Part shown: one piece after another, positions 32,226 through 42,999 of the stretch
Layout: each line of letters begins with the position of its first letter
How positions within the stretch are numbered: the first letter of the stretch is position 1
Source: Trichaptum fuscoviolaceum
Lineage: Eukaryota > Basidiomycota > Agaricomycetes > Hymenochaetales > Trichaptaceae
Reading direction: 5' to 3'
Length of the DNA stretch: 64,000 bases
NCBI GenBank assembly: GCA_910574455.1
Contig: CAJSYZ010000002.1
Coordinates: forward strand, 5,977,671-6,041,670
Position numbers and translations under genes: made by a program
Notes under the pieces: model-generated
The model's input: only the letters and a program-made list of their open reading frames with translations
Databases searched by the model: none
Told to the model about the DNA's origin: nothing

Positions 32226-33112
32226 GGACGCAATAGATGGTCCACTCACAATGAGAGTAGACACATCGTTTGCATGCCCCGGCACCGGCGTCCCTACACA
32301 CCAGCCGTACAAATGGCTATATGGTCTCCTTCGAAGGTATGGGATCCTCTCTCTCCTGGCTCTTATATAGGGCTGATAATAATCTATATGGGGAGTCACA
32401 GAAGATGAATAGGTAAGAACGAGATAGAGGGGATAGGCAGTCTAATGGGGATAGACGGATTTGCCAATGGGGTAGGAATGTTACCGCTGTCAATTCAATG
32501 AAAGATGAGTCAAGCATTTAGCCAGTTTACCACCTTTTCTGACTAGTGACGTCTGCGGGCCACGCGGATGAACAGTAGTCGTTTTTGCATTGCAAGAATC
32601 CTAATCCTGGATGAAAGACGGAATTCGCAGAGGGTGGTGCTCTGAGCGAGAAAGTGGACGATGAGATAGACTCCTCTCGAATCAGGTACATATGTATCAC
32701 TATCAATACACGAAGAACGAGCACTGATGAAAGACCATGAGGTGACAGCTCATCATGTGGCTTGTATCGAGACACACAGCATTTGTCAAACACGAGGCAG
32801 TTCCGAGTATGGAACACTTTCCAACACACGATGTAAGTATGGAAAGAAGCTTGAAGCATGTACAATCTTGCTTCCGGTTCAGATACCGAGGAAAAGGAGG
32901 TCAATTAGTTCTATAAAAACAATGTATCTTAGATCATATGAGGTAGTAGATACAAGTATTCTTTTTATACATTCAAACACCCGTATAGGCATCCTGCATT
33001 GATACAATCACGTTGTAAAGCATGGCGTCAAATAAGTCTTGATCTTTCTGTGCTAGCAATCCCCGGCTGTCGCGTCCGAAGCCAACGACAATCTCTGCGG
33101 AGCAAACGTGTA
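32226..33112. other. Non-coding stretch downstream of the HECT gene
   Basis: Between the minisatellite and the HECT gene stop. Several short frames on both strands, none with splice support. Nothing else seen. Confidence 0.5.
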
Positions 33113-36100
33113 TTACCCAATCCTGGAAAGGCGCAATCGATCAGAAACGCAGCATTGGTCGAAAAAACGAGTGAAGCCTACTCGATTGACTGCGTTATGG
33201 AGATTACAGGGTGCGGTGGACTGTTCGTCTTTCTTGAACTCGGTGAACGAAGGAAATTGCTGCCAATGAATCTGGGAGACACATAGGTTAGTAAACGTCG
33301 GTTGACCATTGAAGCGACGACTAACATTTATCACTGTATCATCCCCTCTTGGTAACGAGTTGTAATCAGTCATAAATTTGAGGAAGCCCATAGCCCGCAG
33401 GGACTGGTCATTGGTATGTGCTACAGGATGCTCTGGCGTTATGATTCTGATGCAGTTGTCAGCATTACCCGGATCAATCCAATCTTTGGGTGGTCCAATT
33501 CCTGTCAGATACGCAACAAGCTGGGCTTCGAACTGTGCTGGATACCAAGTCTTAGCAGTCAAGTATTGATCAAGAAGAGGATCGTCCGAGTCTACATCGA
33601 TGGGTTCGTTGTCCGGCATATAGTCATGATCGTCATGTCGGAAGCCAGGCGCGTTCCCAAACTTCAGCATGCCGATCACGAATAGTGTCGCATCCAAGGA
33701 ATCATCAAACATATGCTGGATAAGTGGCCTGGCGCTACAATGGTCTTCCATGAACTACGGCGAAATGAGCAATGGCTTCAATGCAGGTCCATGAGACAAC
33801 TTACATCGGTTATCCGTCTCTTCCCAAGCGGGGTTAATAGACCCTCGGCGAAGAAACGGTACTCCGAGGCCAGTTCCGGCCGGTCATCTAGCAGACCGGC
33901 AACACAAAGTATTGCAGACTTCGCCTCCTCCACTGTGGCTTCGGTTGCCTTTCCGTGGAGCTTCGAAATCTGTATCATGGAGGAACTAAGATGCAACGTA
34001 ACGAAACACAAGAATGACAATGTACGAACGTCACGACCGGTCTCGTTGAAAATGGCCAACAATTCTTCATTTCCTTCTGCTGTCAATACCGCTCTCGTCA
34101 ATTGAATTCCTGCGAACCTGGCTAATCTAGCGTGGATGTCCTTGCAAGTGAGGTACAGAAAATTGAAATCCAGACCTAGACCGTCACGTCCATCCAAGAC
34201 AAGCCATATCAAGAGGGGAGAAATAGGATGCGGGGGTATCCCGAGAGCAACGATGGCCATCAAAGTAAGGAAACCAGCTGCCTTTAACTTAGCTCTCCTT
34301 TGCCAGGTCATGTCGACAAAGCCTGTCCGAACAGGCAAGACGGAACCGGCACTCGCTGCAAAGACATCTTTGTCTGCTGTCAGCGATTCGAGGGCAGATT
34401 GCACCAATGTGGTGAGGGGAGCCCGACCGAATCCTTCTCCACTGTCGCAGAACGGCATTTCGGATCAGCAACCGCCCCTGAGAAGCAACGGGATTACTTA
34501 CAGGTGGGCTGTGGCATCGTCTCTCAATAGCCCCACAGGATGTTTCCAGTCCACCCTGTAAGTATCGGGATACCGCGCCCGGGCGTGAGCCAAGAACTCG
34601 GCTTCAGTTCTTCCATCCAGGTAGAACGCTAAGAAATCGGCAACAAATCGACCACCTAGGGAATGGATATGTTGCTTTGTCCCTACGGACTCGGGGATGT
34701 CTATTCGGATATGAGTAGTCCGACCAAACAAGTGCGCTTGTACGTCTTTCTTCAGCTTAACCAAATCGCGTCCCTTGAACGCTTTACTCATCACCAATGG
34801 ATCCATATAGTGAACTCGATTAGGAATATATTGTGTTATGATCGGATTCTGTAGGTGTCGGTTAGTCGGATTGAAGTCAAGACGAATATAACGGTTTCAC
34901 TTACAGCATGATCGGGAGTATCCAACCACAAGTCAGTCTTGATTGGTGTTTTAGGTGCCTGTGACACAGATGCAACTGCGGCTGAGGAAGGGGCAACGGA
35001 GGTCGGAGCAGTCTGAGGATCCAACCCTGACGAAGAGCGCAGACGAGAGGGGGCGGGTAGGGAAGAAGAAGTCCCAGACGCTGTTCGCGAAGCCGAACGG
35101 CTCAATGTAATAGGCGTACTTAATGGAATGGGGATACTGCGTCCCGACGTCGTCGACGTCGTGTTGGCCACATTTCTTTGCGCCATTGAGCTCGGATTGG
35201 CAGTCGAGCTCCCCGCAGCTTCAGATGGAACGATGGTGCTTGCACGAGAGGAGTGGCTGGCTGCTAATTTGGCGAAGAAGGAAGGACCGGACATTGCCAC
35301 ATTTCCGATGGCGCTGGCTGGTACAGTAACTTCTTCAAGGGATGCGAGCATGGCAGTCCCTGTACCTGGCCAATCCTCCAAATCCGACACGTCGTCCACA
35401 ACGTCAAATACATCGTGCACCTCAGCATTCGGAAGGAAAAGGGGCAATTGGCTGGTGGAACGAGAGTCGTCGTCAGTCTGGACCTATTAATGAGCTTATT
35501 GTATTGGATAATGAAGGACGACATGCGTACTGGAGGGGCTGTTCGAATCCTACGCCTAGGGGGGGAGTCATTGCCTCCGCTTCCAGGACTAGGCCGAGGT
35601 CTGCTGCCCGCAGAAGCAACATTACGTCTCGGCGTAACCTATAAAGATCTTAGTTATGGGGTCGGACAAGGTACAGATAGACAGAAATGCGCACCGGCCT
35701 ACTAATATCAGAGCTGATCTAAAGAGAAATACAAAGTGTGAGTGTGTCACATGGCTGACCAAAGATTCAATAACTTACCGGGCCCTCATCATCAGACTTT
35801 TCTGTGTCCGAAGAACTTGACCATGATTTAAGACAGTCCTCCATACACCCTTTATCATTATCTGTAATCCAAATATCGATGTGCTCCTTTGCACCCTCCA
35901 ATCTCGCTTCTTCAACAAACCGCAGATGAAGGCATCGATGCGGATGGACGCTACGCATAAATTCGGGGTCGTCGGGTCCAAGATAAGAGTCGATAGGGCC
36001 TCTAGCATGTTCATATGTCATGCCTATGACTGCAAGTTAGTGATCGCATGAGGATTTCCACTGAACAATTACTTACTTATAAACATACAGTTTGTATTGG

Positions 36101-37421
36101 CGGGCACATCGGGGATTGTTACCCACAGTGGAAGAATACGGTTTTTTCCCACCAGTGCGCTGAAATCGAACGCTTGCTTACTGGAATAGGCATCTGCAAC
36201 AAGACGGCAGGTCCCAGCATTTGTTGCTCTGTTAATTTTCATCAACGTGAAGTGTAGTCTGTCCGACAATTGGCTATGATAACCCTCGGGAAGTGAAAGT
36301 TCCCATTGATGTTCTATTGCAAAGTCGGTCATCTTCCTGTTTAGGGATCTGAACATGGCTTCCCCTTTTTCATCACTGTCCGTTACAGAGATGTAGTATC
36401 TGTGACGAGCGCAAACACTTTGAAGAATTTGATAATCCATTTTCTTTAAACCCACCGAGAACTCGGGCCCCATTATCTAATGATAATTAATGAGTCGTGA
36501 CAATGAAAAGGTATAAAAGCCACAACGTACCCCAGTGTTGGACAATGGAAGAACAAAGAGAACGAGTGTTGGTTTGACACTCTTCCTCATGGGTGCAGGA
36601 TGTCTCGAGCTCGAGCTAGCAATGGTAGTACCTCTTGGCATCGTTTGACTGTTGGTCCGAAGTCCTTGCTTGTTTCGTGACTTTGTGAAGCTAGCAACGC
36701 GCTCGCTATTGACAGTTCCCTGGGTTGATATGTTGGCTTGAGATTGAACAGTACGGTACGCTGAGATTGGTGAGGAGCCTTCCCAGCCATGATTATTGGA
36801 TGCAAGCGTTGTAGGTTGACTAGGACCCCCTTGCACGACAGGCACAGTGTTCCTGACCTCTGGGAGGACAGGTACAATAGATTGACGCGACCCAGTGGCT
36901 GATGGAACCGCCGGCGGCAGAGGCAAAGGCAGCTCCGAATGTCTAGACCAAGGTAATCCACAAAGGCAGAGAGTGTTTGGCAACCAGATGAGGCAGACCT
37001 ATATAGTAGAGATGATATTGGCGATGTGAACACGCAAACTGTTTGCCAACTCACAGAATGGAAGGCAGCACAGACAGTATTTGCAACTCCGTTCCGTGGC
37101 GGTCGGTCTCTATTGGTGTTGTTGTCTTGGAGTAGGATAACTTCAATCAGCTGGTGCGAATTGAACAGATGATTGCAGTTAGCGCATGCAAGTAAGGTAT
37201 CGCCAACTTCAGGCTCCTGTCACTCTTGTCAGACTACACATGTGGCAGAGAAGCCGTCTTTGACTTACCTCAATGGCCTCTCCATCAACAATCTTGAAAA
37301 ATCTCAAACAGTTAGTACCAAATAAGTGGCACTGTAGGCACCTCCCCCGTGGTCGACTCCTAGCAAGGGTTACGCTTGAGGTACCTGCTATCTGCGGCAT
37401 AGATTGTCTTTGACTGCCCAT
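33113..37421 (-). CDS. HECT-type E3 ubiquitin ligase with N-terminal zinc clusters (cargo of the giant element)
   Basis: Ten exons: 37421-37269, 37216-37055, 36998-36531, 36476-36077, 36023-35779, 35638-35531, 35483-34905, 34848-34502, 34441-33805 and 33754-33113. Every phase agrees, giving 1246 residues. The N-terminus has Cys/His clusters: CLQCHLFGTNC, LACANCNHLFNSH and LCLCGLPWSRH. A Pro/Ser linker, a folded middle domain and a Ser/Ala-rich linker follow. The C-terminal 550 or so residues look like a HECT domain: an N-lobe with GEGFGRAPLTTLVQSALESL, and a C-lobe with MGFLKFMTDYNSLPRG and PTFTNLCVSQIHW, where the Cys would take ubiquitin. HECT enzymes pass ubiquitin from E2 to substrate through that Cys. 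The HECT call rests on remembered family patterns. The gene starts about 90 bp inside the right-hand 10-bp array. Confidence 0.75.
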
Positions 37422-37522
37422 CCTCAGTAGTGGGGGGAGGGAGAGAGAGGGGGTGGAAGGAGCTCAAGGGACATAACGGGAACATCAAGCTCCTGCGCAG
37501 TTTATTATACTGAAAATTTCTC

Positions 37523-37553
37523 CGGAACGCGTTCGAACGCGTTCGAACGCGTT
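37523..37553. repeat. Short inner array of 10-bp units
   Basis: Three contiguous units of the GTTCGAACGC type, about 100 bp upstream of the HECT start codon. They mirror the scattered inner copies near the integrase start. Confidence 0.8.
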
Positions 37554-37754
37554 CCTTATCATGTCAGATAATTAACTGGCAAATAGTTTAGCATGGATGT
37601 ACTTTGTCAATGTAATTACAGCATAGATTTTGCAACAAAATAACGTGTTTGAGGTGACAAATGCAAATCATTTGTGCTATGTAAATGTGATTTTCATTAA
37701 AGCAAAGGTCAATAACATAAGTTATATGCATTCTGACAGAAAAAAAAGGAACTG

Positions 37755-37876
37755 GTTTGAACGCGTTTGAACGCGTTTGAACGCGTGAGAACCCGTTCGA
37801 ACCCGTTTGAACGCGTTTGAACCCGTTCTACCCCGTTTCAACCAGTTCAAATGCGTTCAAACGCGTTTAAACACGT
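37755..37876. repeat. Right array of about twelve 10-bp units
   Basis: Gapless units such as GTTTGAACGC, GTTCGAACCC, GTTCTACCCC and GTTCAAACGC, all 10 bp, matching the left array at 7643-7735. It ends 37 bp before the right terminal repeat. Confidence 0.85.
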
Positions 37877-37913
37877 TGCCATAATAAACATACACAATTA
37901 GCTATAAACACTA

Positions 37914-37924
37914 TATTTTTGTCC
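37914..37924 (-). repeat. Right terminal inverted-repeat core of the giant element
   Basis: TATTTTTGTCC, the exact reverse complement of 7600-7610. Confidence 0.5.
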
Positions 37925-38604
37925 TATAATACCCTTGATACGGTCTGTATATCGCCGAGAAACCCAAACCAGAATCATGATAACGTAGGTCGGCCGCTAC
38001 TCTTTCATACAAAGTTGCATATAAAGACTCATTATATATGGGACATGGAATAGCTTTGGCCATCATGACGATCCTCGAGCGGCTCGCATTTAGATGAGTA
38101 AAACTTCTTATCTTTCGCCTGATCGGATTAAATAAAGACAACCATTAAACCTTTGTTATGGACTGGACTATTATACATGCATACAGATTCAGTCGAGTGC
38201 ATAACATACCAACAAGACAACCTCATAAGCGAAGTAAGCTAAGGCGCGATCGTCATCGAAAGAGAAAAGCCAGAAGAGAGCACGAGGGTAGGGTAAGAGT
38301 GAACGAATGCACAGCGCGCAGCCAACGAATACCAAATACAGTACACGCATGCAGCAGCAACACGATGGCGACGCGATACACACCAGACCATATCGGATAC
38401 AGGAGACCAAAGTCTAGTGAGCAGTAAGCATAAAGATGAGCAACGAACTGATGAGATGAGGAATAAATAGGATATAGTTGTAAGCGTGGGGCGATGGGCA
38501 CCCAGAGGTATGAGAGTCAGAGCGTAGATGTCTATCAAAGGGTGAATAGCAATCAGCAATTGTTGGTGAGACGAACGAGCGCATATACCCACCTCAACGA
38601 TAAA
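37925..38604. other. Intergenic region right of the giant element
   Basis: No supported coding sequence. The HMG-like gene ends at 38605, so part of this stretch is its 3' region. Confidence 0.5.
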
Positions 38605-39154
38605 TTACTCGCTACCGTCGTCCTCCTCCTCCTCCTCCGATACGACCTCCTTCTTAGACTTCTTGGTGTTCTCCTTGCCAGCCTTCTTAGCAGGTGCCCT
38701 CTTAGCGGCGACCGGCTGACCACGCTTTGGGTTCTCGTCCGCGTCCTTCCATTTTGCGGCAACCTGTGAATGACGGTAAGCAACGACGACCAGGCGAGGC
38801 ACAGCGGAGATAAGGGATCCGTACAGCGGCCATGGCAAGTGCAGGCCGTGCCGTGGGGTTCTCCTCCTTCCACTTCTTCAAGTGCTCCTTCATGAAAAGG
38901 TTATACGCGCTCGGTGGACGCTTGGTCTTGGTCTTAGCTAGTAACACCGGTCAGTATCATGCCCACCAGATGACAAAAACCAGAGCTCACCTTCGGCCGT
39001 CTTTGTCGTCTTCGCGTTGGCCGCCTTCGTCGCCCTCTTCGTGGTAGTCTCTGTCAAACAGCGAAAAAGGAGATGAGATGAAAGTCCGTACGCGCGACAT
39101 CGCGTCCGGGTTTTATCAACAGACGCGTTACTCACCAGTTGCGGTGCGGGGCAT
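38605..39154 (-). CDS. Small HMG-box/YABBY-like chromatin protein
   Basis: Four exons, 39154-39136, 39050-38991, 38937-38825 and 38763-38605, give 116 residues. The N-terminus is a Lys/Thr/Ala-rich basic tail. Residues of about 29-68 carry an HMG/YABBY-type box (KRPPSAYNLFMKEHLKKW, then ALAMAAVAAKWKDADENPK). The C-terminus has Lys-rich repeats and ends in an acidic run (EEEEEDDGSE), as in small HMG proteins, where such a tail moderates DNA binding. The role is probably DNA bending or non-specific chromatin binding. An assignment to Nhp6 is not justified, because the box is shorter and of the YABBY-like sort. Confidence 0.8.
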
Positions 39155-39921
39155 GTTGGTTGATTTAGGGAGGCGGTCGAGGGCGGATGGGAGCAAGTTG
39201 AATGGTGATGGAGTAAAGGCAAGGGCAGCTGGGGGGCAATACACGACGCGGGGAATGGATTTATAGGGTCTCTCTTGATTTCAAACCCAGAAAACGGCTA
39301 CTGCCAGGAAGGACCAACCACCTGATAAGCATAAATAACGCGTAAATAAAGGTCACGTGAAAAGCGCGAAAATATGTCACTCGGACCTGTCACGCCCAGG
39401 TTCCTTTTCCTTTCTTTCTCCTCTTCCTACTCGAGCGACGTCGAGGTTGTCCATTTTCTTAAGCTCTGACTTACAACAAGGCGGGTGGAATGAAAATGAA
39501 GATTATTTACGACACTAGATATGAGCTCTATGGTTCGTGAATAAGTTTAACAAATTTATCAACAAATTTATGACCTGCGAGCGCCCAATGCAGATCACTC
39601 TTTGCGAGCAAAACTTAGCAACCTACGACATGGAGACCATTTCTGATCCAAAGCTACTCGGAAATCGCTTTCAGGGCAGCTTTCGACTAATATAATGCTC
39701 AACTGTGACACAGCATTAGAAACTGGTCCAAATGGCATATGCTTGAACGCAGCCTACGACCTTGGCTTGACCTTGATCTCTATGCCTGCGACTTCAGCAT
39801 ATGCCTGCAACTAACAAGAAGTCTGCTCATCTGCAACTTTGATTGAATTCTGAAGCACGGTACTTCGGACCTCCCTTGCATAAATATCTAGAACTTACTC
39901 TTTCTTTAGTGGCACACGACC
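39155..39921. other. Divergent promoter region
   Basis: Shared upstream region of the HMG-like gene (-) and the Prm10/ThrE gene (+). CT-rich text near 39400-39430. No coding sequence. Confidence 0.6.
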
Positions 39922-42581
39922 ATGCCCGATCCATCATCCTCCAACGCCCGCTTTCGACCTTCATCGCACCCCTCCGCTTACTCCCCGCGCCGTACTATTA
40001 ATACAGGAGATGGAAAGAAGCCAAGACCTGAATCAGCTCCGCAGCCCCCCTCCGGTGCTGTCGATTTAAGCACGGTAAACACCCTTGCCACTCGACGTCC
40101 ACGACCAAGGCCTTCCCGCGTGATCGCAGCTCTCGATACAATCCCTGAAGCTTCACATACATATCGCGACAGTGATTCCACGCTCGCGGAGCAGCGCGTT
40201 GGTCTAGGAGTTGGCGAGAAGCGCGAGACCAGGGATTTCGCACATGGTCCTGCTATGCCACCGACGATGTACAATGGTGAAGGGAGGTTGGAACGCGATG
40301 CCATGACATATGAACCAGGCCCTCGTTATCCGCAGCTGTATGGTCAGGCGCCTCCGAATCCACATCAGAACTTAGACCAGTATAATCTGCCATACTACCG
40401 CAATGAAGGAATGGGGCCACCAAAGAAGTCGCTAGCTGCACGCGCCGCAGACTTCTTCAAGCACATCTCCGAAGACCAAGACCTACTATCTCTGCCACCT
40501 TCGAGAACACCGTCAGAGCGTGAAGGCCTGGACCCTCAGTCCGAAAAGAAGACGCAGACTGCCAGGCGAGGTGGTAGACCAGCTTTTGGTCATGCAATTC
40601 AGAGCCGACGAGCAAATCCTACAGACAACGACATGTTCCTCGAGGCGATGCGCGTTAACGGAGATCTGGAAATCCGAGACTCCCTTGCTGTCGATGCAGA
40701 TGTCCAACTCTACCCTCAACCGGAGCCCGACAAACTGACGCAGATTCCGTATTTCTTGCAGAACCGCTTGCGTCATCGCGGTCACGGCGAAGGCGATCTG
40801 CCACAACAAAATCCAGATGGAAAAGCTAAGCCGGAAGCTGGTCGCACACCCTACTCCTACAGAGAAAGGCGCAAGAAGCCGAAACATCGAATTGTGCACA
40901 ATTGTGACTGTAAGTTATCTCTTTACCAAGTGTTCAGTGTTTATTGATGGTGAATCCTCAGCCGAGATGAACCAGCAACTTTTCATCCTCATCCTGGCTA
41001 AGGCGTTGCTCGTCTTCGGCGCGCCTTCACATCGGATAGAACCACAACTGGCTTCAGTCGCGACTATCTTCGAGCTCCCTGCTCAATTTGCGCATACTCC
41101 CGGATGTGTACAAATCTCTTTCGGACACCCCGAGCAACGCTCCAGTGAGGTACTCCTCATCAAGGCTTCTGTAGGACTAGACCTGGGACGAATCCACGAG
41201 ACGCATGCAGTGTATCGTGCTGTCGTTCGCGATGAAATTTCAGCGGGCGAGGGACGGACTATTCTGAAGGCTATCATCGACAGGCCTCCGCTGTACTCCG
41301 CAAAGCTCATTACCATTCTATCCTTCTTTCAGGGATTCATATTGTGCGGCAGTTCATTTGGTGGGAGCTTGAACGACATGTGGGTATCGGGGCTTCTGAG
41401 CGTTGTGGTGTTCATTACGCAACAAAAGGCAGCGAAAAGTGAACTGAGTGCCAGCGGTGCAGAGTAAGCTTCTTTAAAATTACGAGATAACCTGAATCTG
41501 GGGGCTAATATGCATCACGATAGTATCTTTATCTCTGCGCTTGTATCCTTGATTACTCGCGCACTATCGTTGAAGGTTCCGGGTCGGATTTTCTGTTATC
41601 AGTCCATTTCCTCGACCTCTGTCGCTGGCCTTCTGCCAGGATCTGTCATGCGTACGTCGCCCTATCCTTCACAGATTTTCAACTCTCAACTCTACCGTTC
41701 TTATAGTTCAAGGTGTCCTCGACATCGCAAGTAAGAACATCTACCTCGGATCTTCCAAAGTTGTCGCTGGTCTTATGACTTCGCTCTACCTGGGGTTCGG
41801 CCTGACGCTTGGCTCGGATGTCTGGTTGCACTTTGATAAGGCAGGTCGCAGCTTCATCGCATCCACTGCAGACAAGTACGAAACGGTCAATGGCTCCTTT
41901 TTCTCCACCAACTCGTCTACACCTGCTTGGCTTACCCCGTCAAACCTCACGGGCGTCTGGCAGTTTGAAAAAGAGCTCTCGACGAATGCGGCCAACATCG
42001 TCTCCGGGTGTTATCGAAACCCTCATTGGCCCTGGCCACTACGCCCACTCCCATTCTGGTCGCTATTCATCACTTTGCCGGTCCTTAACCTAATCCTCAG
42101 TATTAAGCGTAACCAACCGATCAAGAGTGTGCAAATGCCCGTCATGATCTTGATTTCTTGCTGCTCCTTCGCGGTGACACGGCTTGCGAACGTAAAGATG
42201 GGCTTCTCGGGACACCCGGATTACACAGCGCTCCTGGGGAGCTTTGTCGTCAGTTTGCTCGGGAACATGTACTCACGACGCTTTGGCGGGACAGCATTCA
42301 CGATCATGCTGACGGGTATCTGGCTCCTGATCCCGACAGGACTGGCAGAGGCCGGTGGATTATCTAGCTCCTACGCAGCTCCGGGAGAGGATGAATATAC
42401 GGAGGCCCTCGAACTTGCACGTAAAAGTGAGTTCCTGGCTCTTTAGGCTATGAACGCATTAACTAATGGATTGACTGCAGTGATAAGTGTCATAATTGGT
42501 GTGATGTCTGGGGTATACCTCAGCGCCCGTCTCATCTATACGTTTGGGAAGAAGAAAAATAGTGCCTTTGTGACCTTCTAG
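39922..42581 (+). CDS. Prm10/ThrE-family (DUF1212) membrane protein
   Basis: Five exons, 39922-40909, 40962-41463, 41524-41651, 41707-42426 and 42481-42581, give 812 residues. The first 330 are a polar, Pro/Arg-rich cytosolic domain. From about 335 the ThrE-type domain begins: LAKALLVFGAPSHRIE, then SFGHPEQRSSEVLLIKAS and GLDLGRIHETHAVYRAVVRD. Several membrane segments follow (LITILSFFQGFILCG, VVFIT, SLYLGFGLTLGSDVW, FWSLFITLPVLNLIL, VMILISCCSFAV, GSFVVSLLGNMY, TAFTIMLTGIWLLIP, ISVIIGVMSGVYL). In bacteria ThrE exports threonine and serine. The yeast homologue Prm10 is pheromone-regulated and of unknown transport function. Confidence 0.9.
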
Positions 42582-42999
42582 TTGTCCCTTTCTGTAGTCG
42601 TGTGTGGTGTACATACAATATGCAGTACATATTGCACTGGACGAAGAATTTTGAATTCGCATTTTTCGTGCGTCTTATATTTGTCGATCTCGGGCGAGGA
42701 ATTTGAGAGGTATCGCAAGCTGCGGTATATTGATCTTGTATGAGTACAATGCATGTGGAGGAAACTATGATACAACATCGTTATCTAGGAATTGTCCCAA
42801 TATTACAGTTATAAAGTTAGCGTGCGACGAATAGCCAGAGTGAAAGACGGTTGAATGAATTAAGGGACAATAAGCTGGTAAAGAACTGATGAGCAGTAGT
42901 AGGATTGAGACGAGCTGAGCAGGAAGTTAAAAGAGCAGGAGCAAAGCAGAGTGAACAGCACATTCGAAAGCGAGGACAAGCAGAACGAAAACGAAGGAG
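42582..42999. other. Intergenic region between convergent genes
   Basis: The 3' regions of the Prm10-like gene and the Mau2-like gene. No coding sequence. Confidence 0.6.

Larger units (their letters stand above)
7600..37924. mobile_element. Putative giant DNA transposon with DDE integrase and cargo genes
   Basis: Seen: GGACAAAAATA at 7600-7610 and its reverse complement at 37914-37924. Arrays of 10-bp units start 32-37 bp inside both ends. A + strand integrase-like gene begins at 8251 and a - strand HECT gene begins at 37421, each just inside an array and reading inward. Between them lie four more genes not typical of host housekeeping loci. The span is 30.3 kb, of which 10.4 kb is a nested chromovirus. 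Outside the ends sit ordinary genes. No convincing target-site duplication was found (left flank ...ctact, right flank tataa...), so exact ends are uncertain by several bases. The unit is inferred from symmetry and content; I do not recognise a named family. Confidence 0.6.

Noticed and set aside
32527..32904. 125-codon minus-strand frame downstream of the HECT gene
   Set aside because: No domain or splice signals, and its composition is like random sequence.
35540..35560. GTTCGAATCC-like word as the T-arm of a tRNA gene
   Set aside because: It lies within an exon of the HECT gene and no acceptor or anticodon arms fit around it.
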